Assembly: GCF_036884275.1 (NCBI RefSeq)
Contig: NZ_CP145607.1
Coordinates: 1,661,001 to 1,725,000 of the forward strand
Direction: 5' to 3'
Length of the DNA: 64,000 nucleotides
Origin: Sphingomonas kaistensis
GTDB lineage: Bacteria > Pseudomonadota > Alphaproteobacteria > Sphingomonadales > Sphingomonadaceae
In this document: one piece after another, positions 49,704 through 59,694 of the stretch
How positions within the stretch are numbered: the first letter of the stretch is position 1
How the letters are laid out: every line of letters starts with the position of its first letter
Made by a program: the position numbers and the translations under genes
Notes under the pieces: model-generated
The model's database searches: none
Told to the model about the DNA's origin: nothing
Seen by the model: only the letters and a program-made list of their open reading frames with translations

Positions 49704-50605
49704 CCCCCGACGACCGCGCGCTGGTCGACCGTTTCGCCGATGCGCTGGCCGCCGAACGCGGGGCAGCGCGCAATACCTTGCTCGCCTATCGAAGCGACCT
49801 CGCCGCCGCGGCTGAGGTCATGGGTTGCCTCGGCGAGGCCGGCGCGGACGAGATCGGGTTGCTGGCCGAGGCATGGGCCGATTTGAGCGCCGCGACGCTT
49901 GCCCGGCGCTCGGCCGCGCTGCGCCGATTCTACGGATTTCTCGTCGAAGAGGGGTTGCGCGGAGACGACCCGTCGGCCGCCTTGCCGCGGCCGCGCACCG
50001 TGCGCCCCTTGCCGCGCATCCTTGAGCGGCACGAGGTCGACGCGATGTTCGCCGAGGCCGAAGCCCGCGCCGCCAGCGACGAACCGCTGCGGCTGCGCAA
50101 TCTCGCGCTGCTGGAATTGCTCTACGGCTCGGGGCTGCGCGCGACCGAGCTGGTCAGCCTGCCCGCCGCCGCATTGGCCCGGCCCGAGCCCTTCTTGATC
50201 CTCGCCGGCAAGGGAGGCAAGGAACGGCTGGTGCCCATTTCGGAGCGGGCGCGCGTCGCCGTGGCCCGCTGGCGCGCGGTGATGCCGCCGGGCAAAGCGT
50301 GGCTGTTCCCGGGCGGGACCAGGCACATCAGCCGCGTGAGGCTGTTCCAGCTGGTCCGCGCGATGGCCGCCGACGCGGGGATCGCGCCCGACCGAGTCAG
50401 CCCGCACGTCCTGCGCCACGCCTTTGCCACACACCTGCTGGCCGGCGGCGCCGACCTGCGGGTGCTGCAAGCACTACTCGGCCACGCCGACATCGCGACC
50501 ACGCAGATTTACACGCACGTCGATGCCGGGCGGCTGGTCGAGCTGGTCAACCGGGTGCATCCCCTGGCGCGGGCGACGCTTGCCAAGAATGGCAGTCCGG
50601 CCTAG
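49700..50605 (+). CDS. xerD: Tyrosine recombinase XerD/XerC
   Basis: A 301-residue recombinase with the full catalytic set: Arg in [13 protein letters not shown], Lys in [11 protein letters not shown], His and Arg in [14 protein letters not shown], His in LGHADIATT, and Tyr in [11 protein letters not shown]. Size and the SAM-like N-terminal core match chromosomal dimer-resolution recombinases. The GTG start overlaps the preceding stop, and accA follows 13 bases later, a typical xerD-accA pairing. XerC cannot be excluded. Confidence 0.9.
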   Translation: MTPDDRALVDRFADALAAERGAARNTLLAYRSDLAAAAEVMGCLGEAGADEIGLLAEAWADLSAATLARRSAALRRFYGFLVEEGLRGDDPSAALPRPRTVRPLPRILERHEVDAMFAEAEARAASDEPLRLRNLALLELLYGSGLRATELVSLPAAALARPEPFLILAGKGGKERLVPISERARVAVARWRAVMPPGKAWLFPGGTRHISRVRLFQLVRAMAADAGIAPDRVSPHVLRHAFATHLLAGGADLRVLQALLGHADIATTQIYTHVDAGRLVELVNRVHPLARATLAKNGSPA

Positions 50606-50618
50606 CCCCGCGCCCGCT

Positions 50619-51560
50619 ATGCTGACCTTTCTAGACTTCGAAAAGCCGATCGCCGAACTCGATTCCCGCGTGGCGGAACTGAAGGACACCGCGCGCGGCG
50701 GCGACCTCGATATCGACCATGAGATCGAACGGCTCGAAGCCAAGAGCGCGCGGATGCTCAAGGACACTTATTCGCATCTGACCCCGTGGCAGAAGACGCA
50801 GGTCGCGCGGCATCCCGAGCGGCCGCATTTTCGCGATTACGTCGCCGGTCTGGCAGACGAATTCGTGCCGCTGGCGGGTGACCGCGCTTTCGCCGACGAT
50901 CAGGCGATCCTGGGCGGGTTGGCCCGGATCGACGGGCGCAAGGTGATGCTGATCGGGCATGAGAAAGGGTCGGACACCACCAGCCGACTCAAGCATAATT
51001 TCGGCATGGCCAAGCCCGAAGGCTATCGCAAGGCGATCCGGCTGATGGATCTTGCCGATCGCTTCGGCCTGCCGGTGATCAGCCTGGTCGACACGCCGGG
51101 CGCCTTTCCGGGGGTGCAAGCCGAAGAACGCGGGCAGGCCGAAGCGATTGCTCGTTCGACCGAGCGCGGGCTGGCGCTGGGCGTGCCCTCGATTGCCGCG
51201 GTGGTGGGCGAGGGCGGCTCGGGCGGCGCGATCGCGATCGCCGCCGCGAGCCGGGTACTGATGCTCGAGCATGCGGTATATTCAGTGATCAGCCCCGAAG
51301 GCTGCGCCTCGATCCTGTGGCGTACCGCCGACAAGGCCGCCGACGCCGCCGAGGCGATGCGCATCACCGCGGCGGATTTGCTGTCGCTCAAGGTGATCGA
51401 TCGGATCGTCCCCGAGCCCTTGGGCGGCGCGCATCGGGCGCCGGCGGAGGCGATCGCCAATCTCAAGGTGGCGATCGTCGAAGAGCTGGACCTTCTCGCG
51501 GGCAAGAGCCCCGATCAGCTGCGCACGGCCCGCCGCGAGAAATTCCTCGCCATCGCATGA
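50619..51560 (+). CDS. accA: Acetyl-CoA carboxylase carboxyltransferase subunit alpha
   Basis: The 313-residue protein begins [21 protein letters not shown], the AccA signature, and carries the crotonase-fold carboxyltransferase core with [20 protein letters not shown] and [14 protein letters not shown]. With AccD it moves carboxyl from biotin to acetyl-CoA, the first step of fatty-acid synthesis. The start chosen follows the xerD stop. It is the last core gene before tRNA-Val and the accessory region. Confidence 0.97.
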   Translation: MLTFLDFEKPIAELDSRVAELKDTARGGDLDIDHEIERLEAKSARMLKDTYSHLTPWQKTQVARHPERPHFRDYVAGLADEFVPLAGDRAFADDQAILGGLARIDGRKVMLIGHEKGSDTTSRLKHNFGMAKPEGYRKAIRLMDLADRFGLPVISLVDTPGAFPGVQAEERGQAEAIARSTERGLALGVPSIAAVVGEGGSGGAIAIAAASRVLMLEHAVYSVISPEGCASILWRTADKAADAAEAMRITAADLLSLKVIDRIVPEPLGGAHRAPAEAIANLKVAIVEELDLLAGKSPDQLRTARREKFLAIA

Positions 51561-51611
51561 CGTGACGCCTTGCGCGGTGCCCAAGGCCCCGCTAGAGGCC
51601 CGTCCCAGAGT

Positions 51612-51686
51612 GGGCGTGTAGCTCAGTGGTAGAGCACTGTGTTGACATCGCAGGGGTCGCAAGTTCAATCCTTGCCACGCCCACCA
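51612..51686 (+). tRNA. tRNA-Val (GAC)
   Basis: The acceptor stem GGGCGTG pairs with CACGCCC, with A73 and encoded CCA (51684-51686). The D-arm is AGCTCAGTGGTAGAGC, the anticodon loop TTGACAT (anticodon GAC), and the T-arm GTTCAATCC. It is the last core gene before the accessory DNA and hence a candidate integration site. Confidence 0.95.
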
Positions 51687-52090
51687 GTTTTTCCGTCAAT
51701 CTCAGCAAGTTAAGGCCGGTCCGCTTGGCCGGCTGACTTCATCTGTCCGGTGCAACTCCGGTGAAGGTCTCCGCGCGGGCAATGGTAGAGGTGGTGGTCT
51801 CCTCGTGCCCGCGTTCGGGTAGGAGAGCGAAGAAGTTGACGGGCGAGTGGCTGGAGGTCTGGCACGCGTTGAGCAGGAGCTTACGTTTGAAACGACGCAC
51901 CTGCTGACATTCGCGGCGACTTGCGCCCTTGCTGAAAGTGCCCGTCAGCACGACAAGAACGCGGCCAGTCTGATGGCCAGGAGAGTTCGAGCAACACTTC
52001 TCAACCGCTGAGAAGCAAACGCTTGCTCGATCGCGGTCCCTCTTTTGAGCAGGCTCGTGCGCGACAGCGCCGGTCATTGCGAAGGACGAT
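51687..52090. other. No supported gene
   Basis: About 400 bases downstream of tRNA-Val. A 112-codon frame on the minus strand (51739-52077) is open but Cys/His-poor, Ser/Thr-rich and unlike any protein I know. No second copy of the tRNA 3' end was seen here. Confidence 0.5.
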
Positions 52091-52723
52091 TCAGCTGACT
52101 GCCGTCACCTTCTTCGCCTTTGGCTTCGACGCAGGCTTGGACGCAAGCACCTCTAGCGTCGCCTGTATGTTGCCTGGTTCGTTTTCGTCCGGCGGCAGCA
52201 AGGCCCCGTGTTCATCGATGTCGTCAGTGTCAAAGGCGCTGATCTCATTCGCCCGAATGGTTAGCGCCTGCCACTTTCGATCCTGCACCTGACCAGCCAA
52301 GGCCTTACGCTTGATCACATGGTAAGGGTTGTAAACGACGACGTACGAAAGGTCGCCAAGTGGTCCGCCTTTCGCGCCGATGAAGCCGAGGTTCGCGAGC
52401 CTTTGGACGCGGTCTTTCCAAGTTCTCAGGGCCCGCTGCCCTTCGAAGCCAGCGTGGAATGCCATCTCTTCCGGTCTGTTTAGGGTTACGAACCCTTCCT
52501 CGATCCGCATCCGAGACCACAGCTCAAGGTACGTTGATCCTACGGGAAAGCCCTTCCCAGATAGATCGTCCATGATGCTCATCATAAGAGGCATAAGCCG
52601 AGGCATTGCTACCCAGCCGCCACTGCTGGCGGACCAGAGCATCCTTGGGTCAAGGTCAGGCCAGAGCTGCTTTCTGGCATCCAATTGCCTTTGGAGGATG
52701 TCCCTCTTTTTTCTGCGAACCAT
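52091..52723 (-). CDS. Unknown accessory protein with winged-helix-like pattern
   Basis: The 210-residue product starts MVRRKKRDILQRQLDARKQ and contains PRLMPLMMSIMDDLS, FHAGFEGQRALRTWKDRV and LSYVVVYNPYHVIKRKAL. The helical pattern suggests a DNA-binding protein similar to unnamed proteins on alphaproteobacterial plasmids and islands. I recognise no catalytic motif. The last ~15 residues are Lys/Ser-rich. The frame is open 72 codons further upstream, but that part looks non-coding. A GGGCCCGG hairpin (52748-52772) lies just before the chosen start. Confidence 0.5.
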   Translation of the reverse strand: MVRRKKRDILQRQLDARKQLWPDLDPRMLWSASSGGWVAMPRLMPLMMSIMDDLSGKGFPVGSTYLELWSRMRIEEGFVTLNRPEEMAFHAGFEGQRALRTWKDRVQRLANLGFIGAKGGPLGDLSYVVVYNPYHVIKRKALAGQVQDRKWQALTIRANEISAFDTDDIDEHGALLPPDENEPGNIQATLEVLASKPASKPKAKKVTAVS

Positions 52724-53387
52724 GCAATTTCTCACTGATGGAGTGGCGGGCCCGGGTTTGGACGCCGGGCCCTTCGCTACTTGACCAAACCCCAGGAACC
52801 GCGAAGACCGGGGGTTAAGTTTGCATCCGAGTTTGGAGCTCGGAAGCTCGCTAAATGGCTTCAGCGATGGAGCATGAATACGCTTCCTCCCTGATCGAGT
52901 CGAATGCAGAGTATTGGTATCTGCGAATGAGCGCGCCACAAACGCCGTTAAGCCAAGACTTGAACTTGACTGATTCAGGCCAAGTCGGATTCCGAGTCAG
53001 CTCATTTGAGCCGCAGACCGATCGATAGGTGGCTGAATTTATTGAGGTCTTCGGCCACCTGCGGGTATCGCGGTTTCCTAGTCTCCGCTGTCTCGCTGTT
53101 TCACCCGTCTCGTGGTCTGCGGGGGAGCCCAGAGGGGGGCTGAGACACCACTGAGTGGTCACTTGCGAACTCTCGCTCGGTAGCCGGTTCTACCGAAGTA
53201 ATCGGCATGATTGTCGGAACCTGACGTACGAGTGTGGCATCCTCGTGCTTAAATCCCAGCGATCTGCCGGGATCGGCAGATCCCGCCGACGTCCACAAGA
53301 ATTAGGGATGGCCTAGTCCGCGAGACCGGCTAGTCTGCGCCCGGGCAAAGGGGGCGGACCGGCTTCGGGAAAGCGGTTCGGGCAGGC
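52724..53387. other. Intergenic region with hairpin; no supported gene
   Basis: 660 bases between divergent genes. It contains the inverted repeat GGGCCCGG/CCGGGCCC (52748-52772, 9-base loop), which could be an operator for the gene starting at 52723. Short open frames on both strands resemble nothing. Confidence 0.5.
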
Positions 53388-56006
53388 ATGAGATCGGACG
53401 CGCCGAAATCAGCATATGAAATGATCCTGGCGTGGGCTCCGAGCCGGCCCTTGTGGCAGCAGGATGCGCTAAAGCGGATCGTGGCCAACGGTAAGCTGGA
53501 CCCCTGCGACATCGACGCGCTGGTTCAGTTGTGCTTGCGAGGCCAAGGCAAGAAGGACGTGGCGCTTGAGCCGGTGCCGCTTTCGTCGGCCGACCGCCTG
53601 GTACGCGTAACCGCAGGCGGTGCGCTTTCCCTTCGCTCGATCAGCAACGTGACTCGGGCCAACCGCCTGGCTCCTGAACAGACGCTGCCCTTCGAGCCGG
53701 CGGGCCTCACCGTAATCTATGGCGACAACGGGGTCGGGAAGTCAGGTTACGCACGAATTCTGAAGCGTGCCTGTCGCGCCCGCTTCAGCGCGGCCATCCT
53801 GCCGGACGCATTCGCTCCGGCAGAAGCCGGGCCCGCGAGTGCGACAATCTGTTGGGCAGATGAGGGCGTCGAGTGTCCGCCGATCGAGTGGAGCGATGAG
53901 GGTGCGCCTCACCCCGTTCTTTGTGCGATCAGCGTGTTCGATCGAGATTCTGCCGCCGTCCACGTCCGTGATCAGAATGAGGTCGCGTTCCGGCCGTTCG
54001 GCCTGGACATCCCGGATGAGCTCGCGGCGGCATGTCAGGCCGTGAAGGAGAAGCTCTCTCAGGAGCAGGAGCGCCTATCGAGAGCGCAAGATCAAATCTT
54101 CACGCGACCGCCGTATAGCACTCAGTCGTGCGTCGGGCGCATTATGAGCTCGCTGACCGCCGACTCTGATCTCGAGGCCCTGAGAGTTCTGGCAACGATG
54201 TCCGCCCAGGAGCTCGAACGACTTGAGCGACTCTCTGAGGACCTTGCTGGAGACCCCCTCAAGGCCGCTACGGCGGAGCGGACTTGGGCAAGCTCGCTGG
54301 AGCGCTTCGCGACAGAGCTTGATGTGACCTTGGCCAGGACGAGCGAGGTCGCCGTAAGCGCTTTGATGGAGGCGGTTGTCGATGCTCAAGACAAGCGGAA
54401 GGCCGCCCAATTGGCTGCTGGCGCCGCATTCGGTGCAGCCGTTGTCCGAGGTGTTGGGGAAGCGCCATGGCGGGCCCTGTGGGATGCGGCCCGGCGATAC
54501 TCACAGGAGAGCGCCTATCCAGACAAAGCCTTCCCTGTCGTAGACGCAGATGCCGCATGCCTGCTGTGTCAGCAGCCGATTGATCCGGCAACACGCATCC
54601 GTCTCACTTCGTTCGAGGCATTCGTCACAGACGACATCGAAAGGCAGGCGCAGCAGGCGGAGAAGCGGCGTGATACCTTGGTTGGCGCGCTAGCGGCGTC
54701 ACCTGTTCGGCTCACGGCTTTCCCACTGGTCGGGCAACTGGCCATTCGAGTTCCCGACGTCTGGAAGACGGTTTTGCGTAGCCTTGCTGCCTCCCGCGTC
54801 AGGAGATCGCGGGCGCTTACACTGTTGTCGGATCAGGACATCGCGAAGCTGCCGCATCCGACTTCTTCGCCCGTCGATGTCCTGCGTGGGCTTGCCGCCA
54901 GGGCTCGGCATTACGCTGACGAACTCACGCGAGCTGCAGATCCCCAGGAGCGCGCAAGGCTGGAGAGTGCGAGGGACGAACTCCGTGACCGGAAGTCGCT
55001 GCGGGATCTCCTTCCAAAAGCCGAAGCCGAGATCGCCCGCCTGAGGGAGCTTGCCTGCATCCACAGGTCTCTCGCGGAGACCGACACGAAGTCGGTAACG
55101 AGGCTCGGCAATGCCATCGCCGATGAGGTCATTACGCCGCGCGTGAGAGATCGCTTCCAAGAGGAGATCCAGAAGCTCGCTGCAGGCAGGGTTCGGGTCG
55201 ACATCGTGCGATCCGGCGGGCGGTTCGGCTCACCTCAATATCAGGTTCGGCTGTTCGCCAACGAGAAGGCGAAAGTTCACTCCATCCTCAGCGAAGGGGA
55301 GCAGACCTGCGTAGCGCTCGCAGCGTTCCTCACCGAGCTCACCACCGCCGACCGACCCTCCGCGCTTGTTTTTGACGATCCCGTCTCCTCACTCGACCAT
55401 CGCTGGCGCCAGAAGGTCGCGGAGCGCCTCATCGAAGAGGCTCGGACGAGGCAGATCATCGTCTTCACCCACGACCTCGTCTTCCTGAGCGATCTTCAGA
55501 CGCTGGCCTCTCGCGGGGGCATTCCTCACAAGGAAGTCTCGCTCAGTCAGTCGGCCCGTGGGGCCGGCGTCGTGCGGGAAGGCCTGCCTTGGGTTGGACA
55601 GCGGATCCCTGAACGCTTGGACAATCTCGAGAAGGAAGCGCGAGCCGCTCGCATTCTGTACGAGAACCATGACGAGGATGGTTACGCGGCTGCAGTCGCC
55701 ACATTCTATAATCATCTGCGCAGCACGTGGGAGCGCGCCCTTGAAGACGTGGCGTTCTGCAACGTGGTCCACCGACACCGGGACTACATCAACCCAAAGG
55801 ACCTGAAGAAGGTGGTCGTGTTGGAGGGCGCAGACATCGCCGGATGGGAGCGCGGATACAAGGTTTGCTGCGACATCACGGATGCCCACGATCCGTCGCG
55901 AGGGCGCAACGCCGCATGCCCGCCACCGGACGATCTCCTAGCCCACGTGGCGGATCTTACGGAATGGACCCGCTCGCTTCGAGACCGTCAAAAGTTGGTC
56001 GCATGA
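53388..56006 (+). CDS. SMC/RloC-like ATPase with zinc hook, putative anticodon-nuclease-type defence protein
   Basis: The 872-residue protein has Walker A GDNGVGKSG (residues 112-120), a long coiled-coil centre with C391-L-L-C394 as a zinc-hook candidate, the ABC signature LSEGEQT (634-640), and Walker B ALVFDDPVSSLDH (659-671) followed by the switch IVFTHDLVFL. The C-terminal ~200 residues carry R778-S-T-W-E782, the R-x3-E spacing of the PrrC/RloC anticodon-nuclease site, with candidate histidines at 795, 797 and 834. Sequence and layout fit RloC-type DNA-damage-responsive tRNA nucleases, but other zinc-hook AAA proteins share them. It lies in the accessory region without obvious partner genes. 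Confidence 0.68.
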   Translation: MRSDAPKSAYEMILAWAPSRPLWQQDALKRIVANGKLDPCDIDALVQLCLRGQGKKDVALEPVPLSSADRLVRVTAGGALSLRSISNVTRANRLAPEQTLPFEPAGLTVIYGDNGVGKSGYARILKRACRARFSAAILPDAFAPAEAGPASATICWADEGVECPPIEWSDEGAPHPVLCAISVFDRDSAAVHVRDQNEVAFRPFGLDIPDELAAACQAVKEKLSQEQERLSRAQDQIFTRPPYSTQSCVGRIMSSLTADSDLEALRVLATMSAQELERLERLSEDLAGDPLKAATAERTWASSLERFATELDVTLARTSEVAVSALMEAVVDAQDKRKAAQLAAGAAFGAAVVRGVGEAPWRALWDAARRYSQESAYPDKAFPVVDADAACLLCQQPIDPATRIRLTSFEAFVTDDIERQAQQAEKRRDTLVGALAASPVRLTAFPLVGQLAIRVPDVWKTVLRSLAASRVRRSRALTLLSDQDIAKLPHPTSSPVDVLRGLAARARHYADELTRAADPQERARLESARDELRDRKSLRDLLPKAEAEIARLRELACIHRSLAETDTKSVTRLGNAIADEVITPRVRDRFQEEIQKLAAGRVRVDIVRSGGRFGSPQYQVRLFANEKAKVHSILSEGEQTCVALAAFLTELTTADRPSALVFDDPVSSLDHRWRQKVAERLIEEARTRQIIVFTHDLVFLSDLQTLASRGGIPHKEVSLSQSARGAGVVREGLPWVGQRIPERLDNLEKEARAARILYENHDEDGYAAAVATFYNHLRSTWERALEDVAFCNVVHRHRDYINPKDLKKVVVLEGADIAGWERGYKVCCDITDAHDPSRGRNAACPPPDDLLAHVADLTEWTRSLRDRQKLVA

Positions 56007-56093
56007 TGCTCGACTTGCATAAGGGAGGCATGGCGGTACCGCAGGGAATGCGCTCTCTAGGCGGCTAATCCGCGTCCGCCGATCGCCTCCAGA

Positions 56094-57155
56094 TCACTCC
56101 AGCCGAGCGGTCGCAAGCTTGGCAATCCGCGCCTCCTGGAGCTTGACCAAGGCCTCACTCTCCTTCGGGGTCCAGTCGGCCACACTGGCATTGAGGTTGA
56201 ACCAGGGAAGTCGCTCACAGCGTCGGCGGAATTGTACGGGCAAGCGCCGTTCGCACCAGGGGTTTTCCAGCAAGAAGCTTCCACCATCCGTCGCAACGAT
56301 TACGGCCGTCACACGGCTCTTGCGTTCGCCACGCTGCCGAAAGCGGCCATCGTGCCCCATGAGAACCTTGCGAGGGCTGCCTTCTTCCAAGATCGGGGCG
56401 CCCTTCCAGCCATAGAAAGCGTACCAGATCGCTCCCGAGGTCAGCCCCATGTGCCCAGAGATCAGCGGATGCGCTTGCTCAAGCAGCGTGTGGGTCATGG
56501 CGCCGAAGTGGCAAAGGTCGAGCCAGAGAACGAAGGGCAAGTCTCGTTGCTGCTGGTGCTCGCTTGATTTCACCGCGCACAGCTTGCTGATCACGTTGGC
56601 CTGAACGGAGTCATGTGGCTTTGCAGGATCCGGTGAACCACCGGGATGGGAGACCGAGGTGGTTGAAGTGATGACCCGGTCTCCGAATCGGGTTGACCTA
56701 CGCTCCACCCCTGCTGGTGTCTCGCCTGCCGCGATCGCACGACGGCGCGCAGTCTGATCACCATCCTCATGCTTGGCATGCACTTCGACAATCACCGGTC
56801 CGTCACCAGCATCGACCTCGAAATCGGCCGTAGCACCGCGTCCCTTGCCGGCAACGATGGGCCGAACAGCCATACCAGCTTCCATCAGCCCTCCGAGTGC
56901 ACGCAACTCGGCCAGTGCTGCAGCAGCATCAGTGTAATCGCTGATGGCGACGGCTCGGTCGATCATCGTCTGCACTGACGCGCGCGGCTGCGGTTCGGTC
57001 GCAATCACGCGCGCCATCTGATCGACGAGGTGGTGCATCGGCCGTTTGTCGGTGCCGAAAAGGATGGGCCAGGCTGGGTGGCGTTGATCGCCATCAAGAT
57101 CAGCGTTGCGAATTGCAACGATCTGAGTGTCGGAGAGGAGGGAAGAAAAGTTCAT
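56094..57155 (-). CDS. Unknown protein, possible PD-(D/E)XK-type nuclease
   Basis: The 353-residue product starts MNFSSLLSDTQIVAIRNADL. Around residues 115-140 it reads GATADFEVDAGDG and then VIVEVHAKHEDG. The pattern D-x(~10)-E-x-H-A-K, in two strands, is compatible with a restriction-endonuclease-like core, but it is a weak match. The C-terminal half is Trp/Arg-rich (PWCERRLPVQFRRRCERLPW). It is convergent with the ATPase gene. The frame is open 15 codons upstream of the chosen Met. I know no family for it. Confidence 0.45.
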   Translation of the reverse strand: MNFSSLLSDTQIVAIRNADLDGDQRHPAWPILFGTDKRPMHHLVDQMARVIATEPQPRASVQTMIDRAVAISDYTDAAAALAELRALGGLMEAGMAVRPIVAGKGRGATADFEVDAGDGPVIVEVHAKHEDGDQTARRRAIAAGETPAGVERRSTRFGDRVITSTTSVSHPGGSPDPAKPHDSVQANVISKLCAVKSSEHQQQRDLPFVLWLDLCHFGAMTHTLLEQAHPLISGHMGLTSGAIWYAFYGWKGAPILEEGSPRKVLMGHDGRFRQRGERKSRVTAVIVATDGGSFLLENPWCERRLPVQFRRRCERLPWFNLNASVADWTPKESEALVKLQEARIAKLATARLE

Positions 57156-57347
57156 AGCGCAGCAGCCTACAGGTGAGGGAGGCGGGTCCATGGCTATCAA
57201 TTAGGACAGCTGGGTGAACTCCCGGGGAGCGCGCAAAGATGGCTCGGCCCAGCGCTGGGGGTTGGTCACTGCTGCGCTGTCCGCGGCAGTTGCGGCATCG
57301 AACCACCAACAAGGTGAGATTGGTGGGTCCAACGAGTTGCGGGGGGC

Positions 57348-57596
57348 TCAGGCGTGCTCAATGCCGCGTTCGTCAAGAAGCGCCCTTAGTTTGTCCTGGG
57401 CGGTGCCGCGCCCACTCCCAAGGAACTCATTCACAGACCGAATGAACGGCTTACCAACTTCCATGTCGCCGCGACCAGGGCCAGCCGAAAACTCGGTCTC
57501 TACGTGCACCTCGCCGTCCTTGCCCAAGCAAAGGAAGTGCCACGTCTCATCGTGGTTTCCCTTCTCATGATAATAGAAGCGGATCCGCTCAGCCAT
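57348..57596 (-). CDS. Small unknown protein
   Basis: The 82-residue product MAERIRFYYHEKGNHDETWHF begins with a GGAGG site six bases upstream of the ATG. It contains alternating acidic and aromatic residues and ends LRALLDERGIEHA. I recognise no domain. Divergent by 156 bases from the tandem-nitrilase gene, it may share a control region with it. Confidence 0.5.
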   Translation of the reverse strand: MAERIRFYYHEKGNHDETWHFLCLGKDGEVHVETEFSAGPGRGDMEVGKPFIRSVNEFLGSGRGTAQDKLRALLDERGIEHA

Positions 57597-57752
57597 TCGA
57601 TAACCTCCGTGCTCAGCACTTGGTACATAGTCGGCGTGGGCGCAACTGCGACACGTCGCCGCTCGGTTTGCCTGAACCAGGTGATCAATTCGACGAGATC
57701 CAACCAACGCTCCCGATCTTGCTCACTGCGCCCACATGCCCGACTAGAGCCG

Positions 57753-59582
57753 ATGCTTGAGATCAAACTCGAAGAATCAGCGTTGCGACCGCTCGACGGA
57801 ACCCTGCAAGTAAGAGTTTTCCAGGACCGAGCGGAGCGGGACGTTCTCGGTGATCGGGACGCTCTGCGTCGCGCGCAGCAAGTCGACGATGTCACCGAGT
57901 CCGAAGTGCAGACATTTGAGGAACGATTGAGGCTCACTCGCGAAGGCGAGTTGGCGGTGATGTCATTTCACCGCGGCGTGCAACGCAATCGCGAAGCCTT
58001 GAAACGGGCGGCTTCAGACCGGTCGATCGTGACGCTCGGAGGCATCAGCCCGGAGGCTCACAATCTGACGATCATCGCAAGCGGCGGAAGGGTCTACGAG
58101 CAGGCTAAGACGTCGCTTTCGTCGGAAGACGGCGACGACGGCGTTATCGCTGGTCGCGTCCTCCACGTCTTTCACAACGAGGACGAACCGGAGGCGGTGC
58201 GCTGGGCCGTGGTGAACTGCCACGAATACACGCACGCTGACATAATGAAGATCCTGCTGGAGCGGCGGATCGAACTTCTTGTCGTCGTGACTTTCAACGC
58301 TGCTACCCAACTCTATTGGGAGTACGCCATTGCCGACGTCCACCGCCTGTTTTGCTTCATAATCGTCGTAAACGTCGCCGAACTGGGCGGGTCAGCCGCG
58401 TTTGCGCCTTTCCGACACTTGGGGAACCAACGCAACGCTACGTTGCGGACCGCCGGGCAGCTATTCTCCACCCGGGGACCATTCGAAACCACGGCCACGG
58501 TCAATCTGGACATCGCCGAGCTCCGCCGCCTTCGTCAGCTATACGGCGATGAGGGCTTGTCAGGTCCGAAGGCGATGCGCAGCGCCAAATACTTGCCGCT
58601 AGCGCCGTCCGAACACTTCATGCACACCTACGATCGTGAAGCAGGATCACCAGCCGTCGACGAGGTGGTGGACGTTTCGCTTGAATGGAACGGTGACGAT
58701 CCGACCGTGGCAATTGTCCAGCTCAATTCCGTTCCAGCCGACCAATACGTTGCCTGCCGTTACCGGCTGGACCAGCTCGCGGATACCTACAAGCTGGCGC
58801 GTTTCGAGGAAGGCTTGAAGCTTCATCTTTCATTCCTCGAGCAGCGTTTACCGGTTGGAGCGAACGGCCGGAAGGTGTTGGATTTCCTGGTACTGCCGGA
58901 GGTCTTCGTCTCGCGCAGGTTCGCAGAGCAGGAGCTAGTATCCTTCTGTGAGAGGACGAACGCAGTGGCCATCTGCGGAGTAGACTATCCGGGGAGTACG
59001 GACGAGGAAAACCGCAACTCGGCCTGGATCATGACAGGCCGGGGAAGGATCGCCGAATACGACAAAGTCACGCGGTCGCAGTACGATGCGCTCGCCGATG
59101 AGGTCGGCGGACGCATGCCCTTGATGCGAGGAAGGAAGCTCTACCGATTCACGAACTCAAACGCCGATGCCTTCGGCGTGCTGATTTGTTACGACTTCAG
59201 CCACTTCGATCTTGTCCATCGGATCAACATGGAAGGGCGCGAAACTCCATTAGACGCGCTGTTCGTTATCGCCCACAATCCGTTCGGCGAACTATACAGG
59301 ACGTGCTGCATTGCCGACTCCCACCGCTTCTACCAGCACGTGATTCTCAGCAACGTCGCCCCGTTCGGTGGTAGCGGCATCCTTGCGCCGATCCGCACTG
59401 AGGGCGCTAGGCAGACGCTGGTGAACTTAGGAATCCGCAACGAGACGATCTCGCTGACCCGTCTCGAACTGAGCGAGCAGCGTGCCGCGCGCGCCATGGA
59501 CGATACAGCGATTCACGAGCAGGCGAAGACGTCCGGCATCATGATGCGTCGGCCGGGCATCTATTCGCGCCGACTCTGTTGA
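57753..59582 (+). CDS. Tandem nitrilase-superfamily protein, first domain catalytically degenerate
   Basis: A 609-residue protein with two carbon-nitrogen hydrolase-like halves. The second half (~residues 317-575) has the full triad: E383 (LVLPEVF), K438 (EYDKVTRS) and C479 (LICYDFSHFD). The first (~65-230) aligns with it over IADVHRLFCFIIVVNVAELGG versus IADSHRFYQHVILSNVAPFGG. It retains K119 and C156 (VVNCHEYTHAD), but the Glu position reads MSFHRGV, so no nucleophile activator remains. The upstream frame is open, and the start at 57753 is a choice, not a certainty. Single nitrilase domains occur in some phage-defence reverse transcriptases (DRT type 1 and relatives); here there is no RT domain. 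Confidence 0.72.
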   Translation: MLEIKLEESALRPLDGTLQVRVFQDRAERDVLGDRDALRRAQQVDDVTESEVQTFEERLRLTREGELAVMSFHRGVQRNREALKRAASDRSIVTLGGISPEAHNLTIIASGGRVYEQAKTSLSSEDGDDGVIAGRVLHVFHNEDEPEAVRWAVVNCHEYTHADIMKILLERRIELLVVVTFNAATQLYWEYAIADVHRLFCFIIVVNVAELGGSAAFAPFRHLGNQRNATLRTAGQLFSTRGPFETTATVNLDIAELRRLRQLYGDEGLSGPKAMRSAKYLPLAPSEHFMHTYDREAGSPAVDEVVDVSLEWNGDDPTVAIVQLNSVPADQYVACRYRLDQLADTYKLARFEEGLKLHLSFLEQRLPVGANGRKVLDFLVLPEVFVSRRFAEQELVSFCERTNAVAICGVDYPGSTDEENRNSAWIMTGRGRIAEYDKVTRSQYDALADEVGGRMPLMRGRKLYRFTNSNADAFGVLICYDFSHFDLVHRINMEGRETPLDALFVIAHNPFGELYRTCCIADSHRFYQHVILSNVAPFGGSGILAPIRTEGARQTLVNLGIRNETISLTRLELSEQRAARAMDDTAIHEQAKTSGIMMRRPGIYSRRLC

Positions 59583-59694
59583 CGACCGCGCAGAGCGCTG
59601 CGCAAGGATCACCAGTTCCGTTCAAGGCTTCCGCTGACCCGCCCTTTAAGAAAGAGTATGGTGGTGAGCCTAGCTGATCGCCCCGCCTATGCGT

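Noticed and set aside
51660..51690. attL/attR direct repeat of the tRNA-Val end
   Set aside because: No second copy of the 3' tRNA segment was seen by eye in 51,700-64,000; the other end may lie outside.
51739..52077. 112-codon minus-strand frame after tRNA-Val
   Set aside because: Composition and lack of any motif suggest non-coding sequence.
52851..53162. 103-codon minus-strand frame
   Set aside because: No similarity to known proteins and poor start context.
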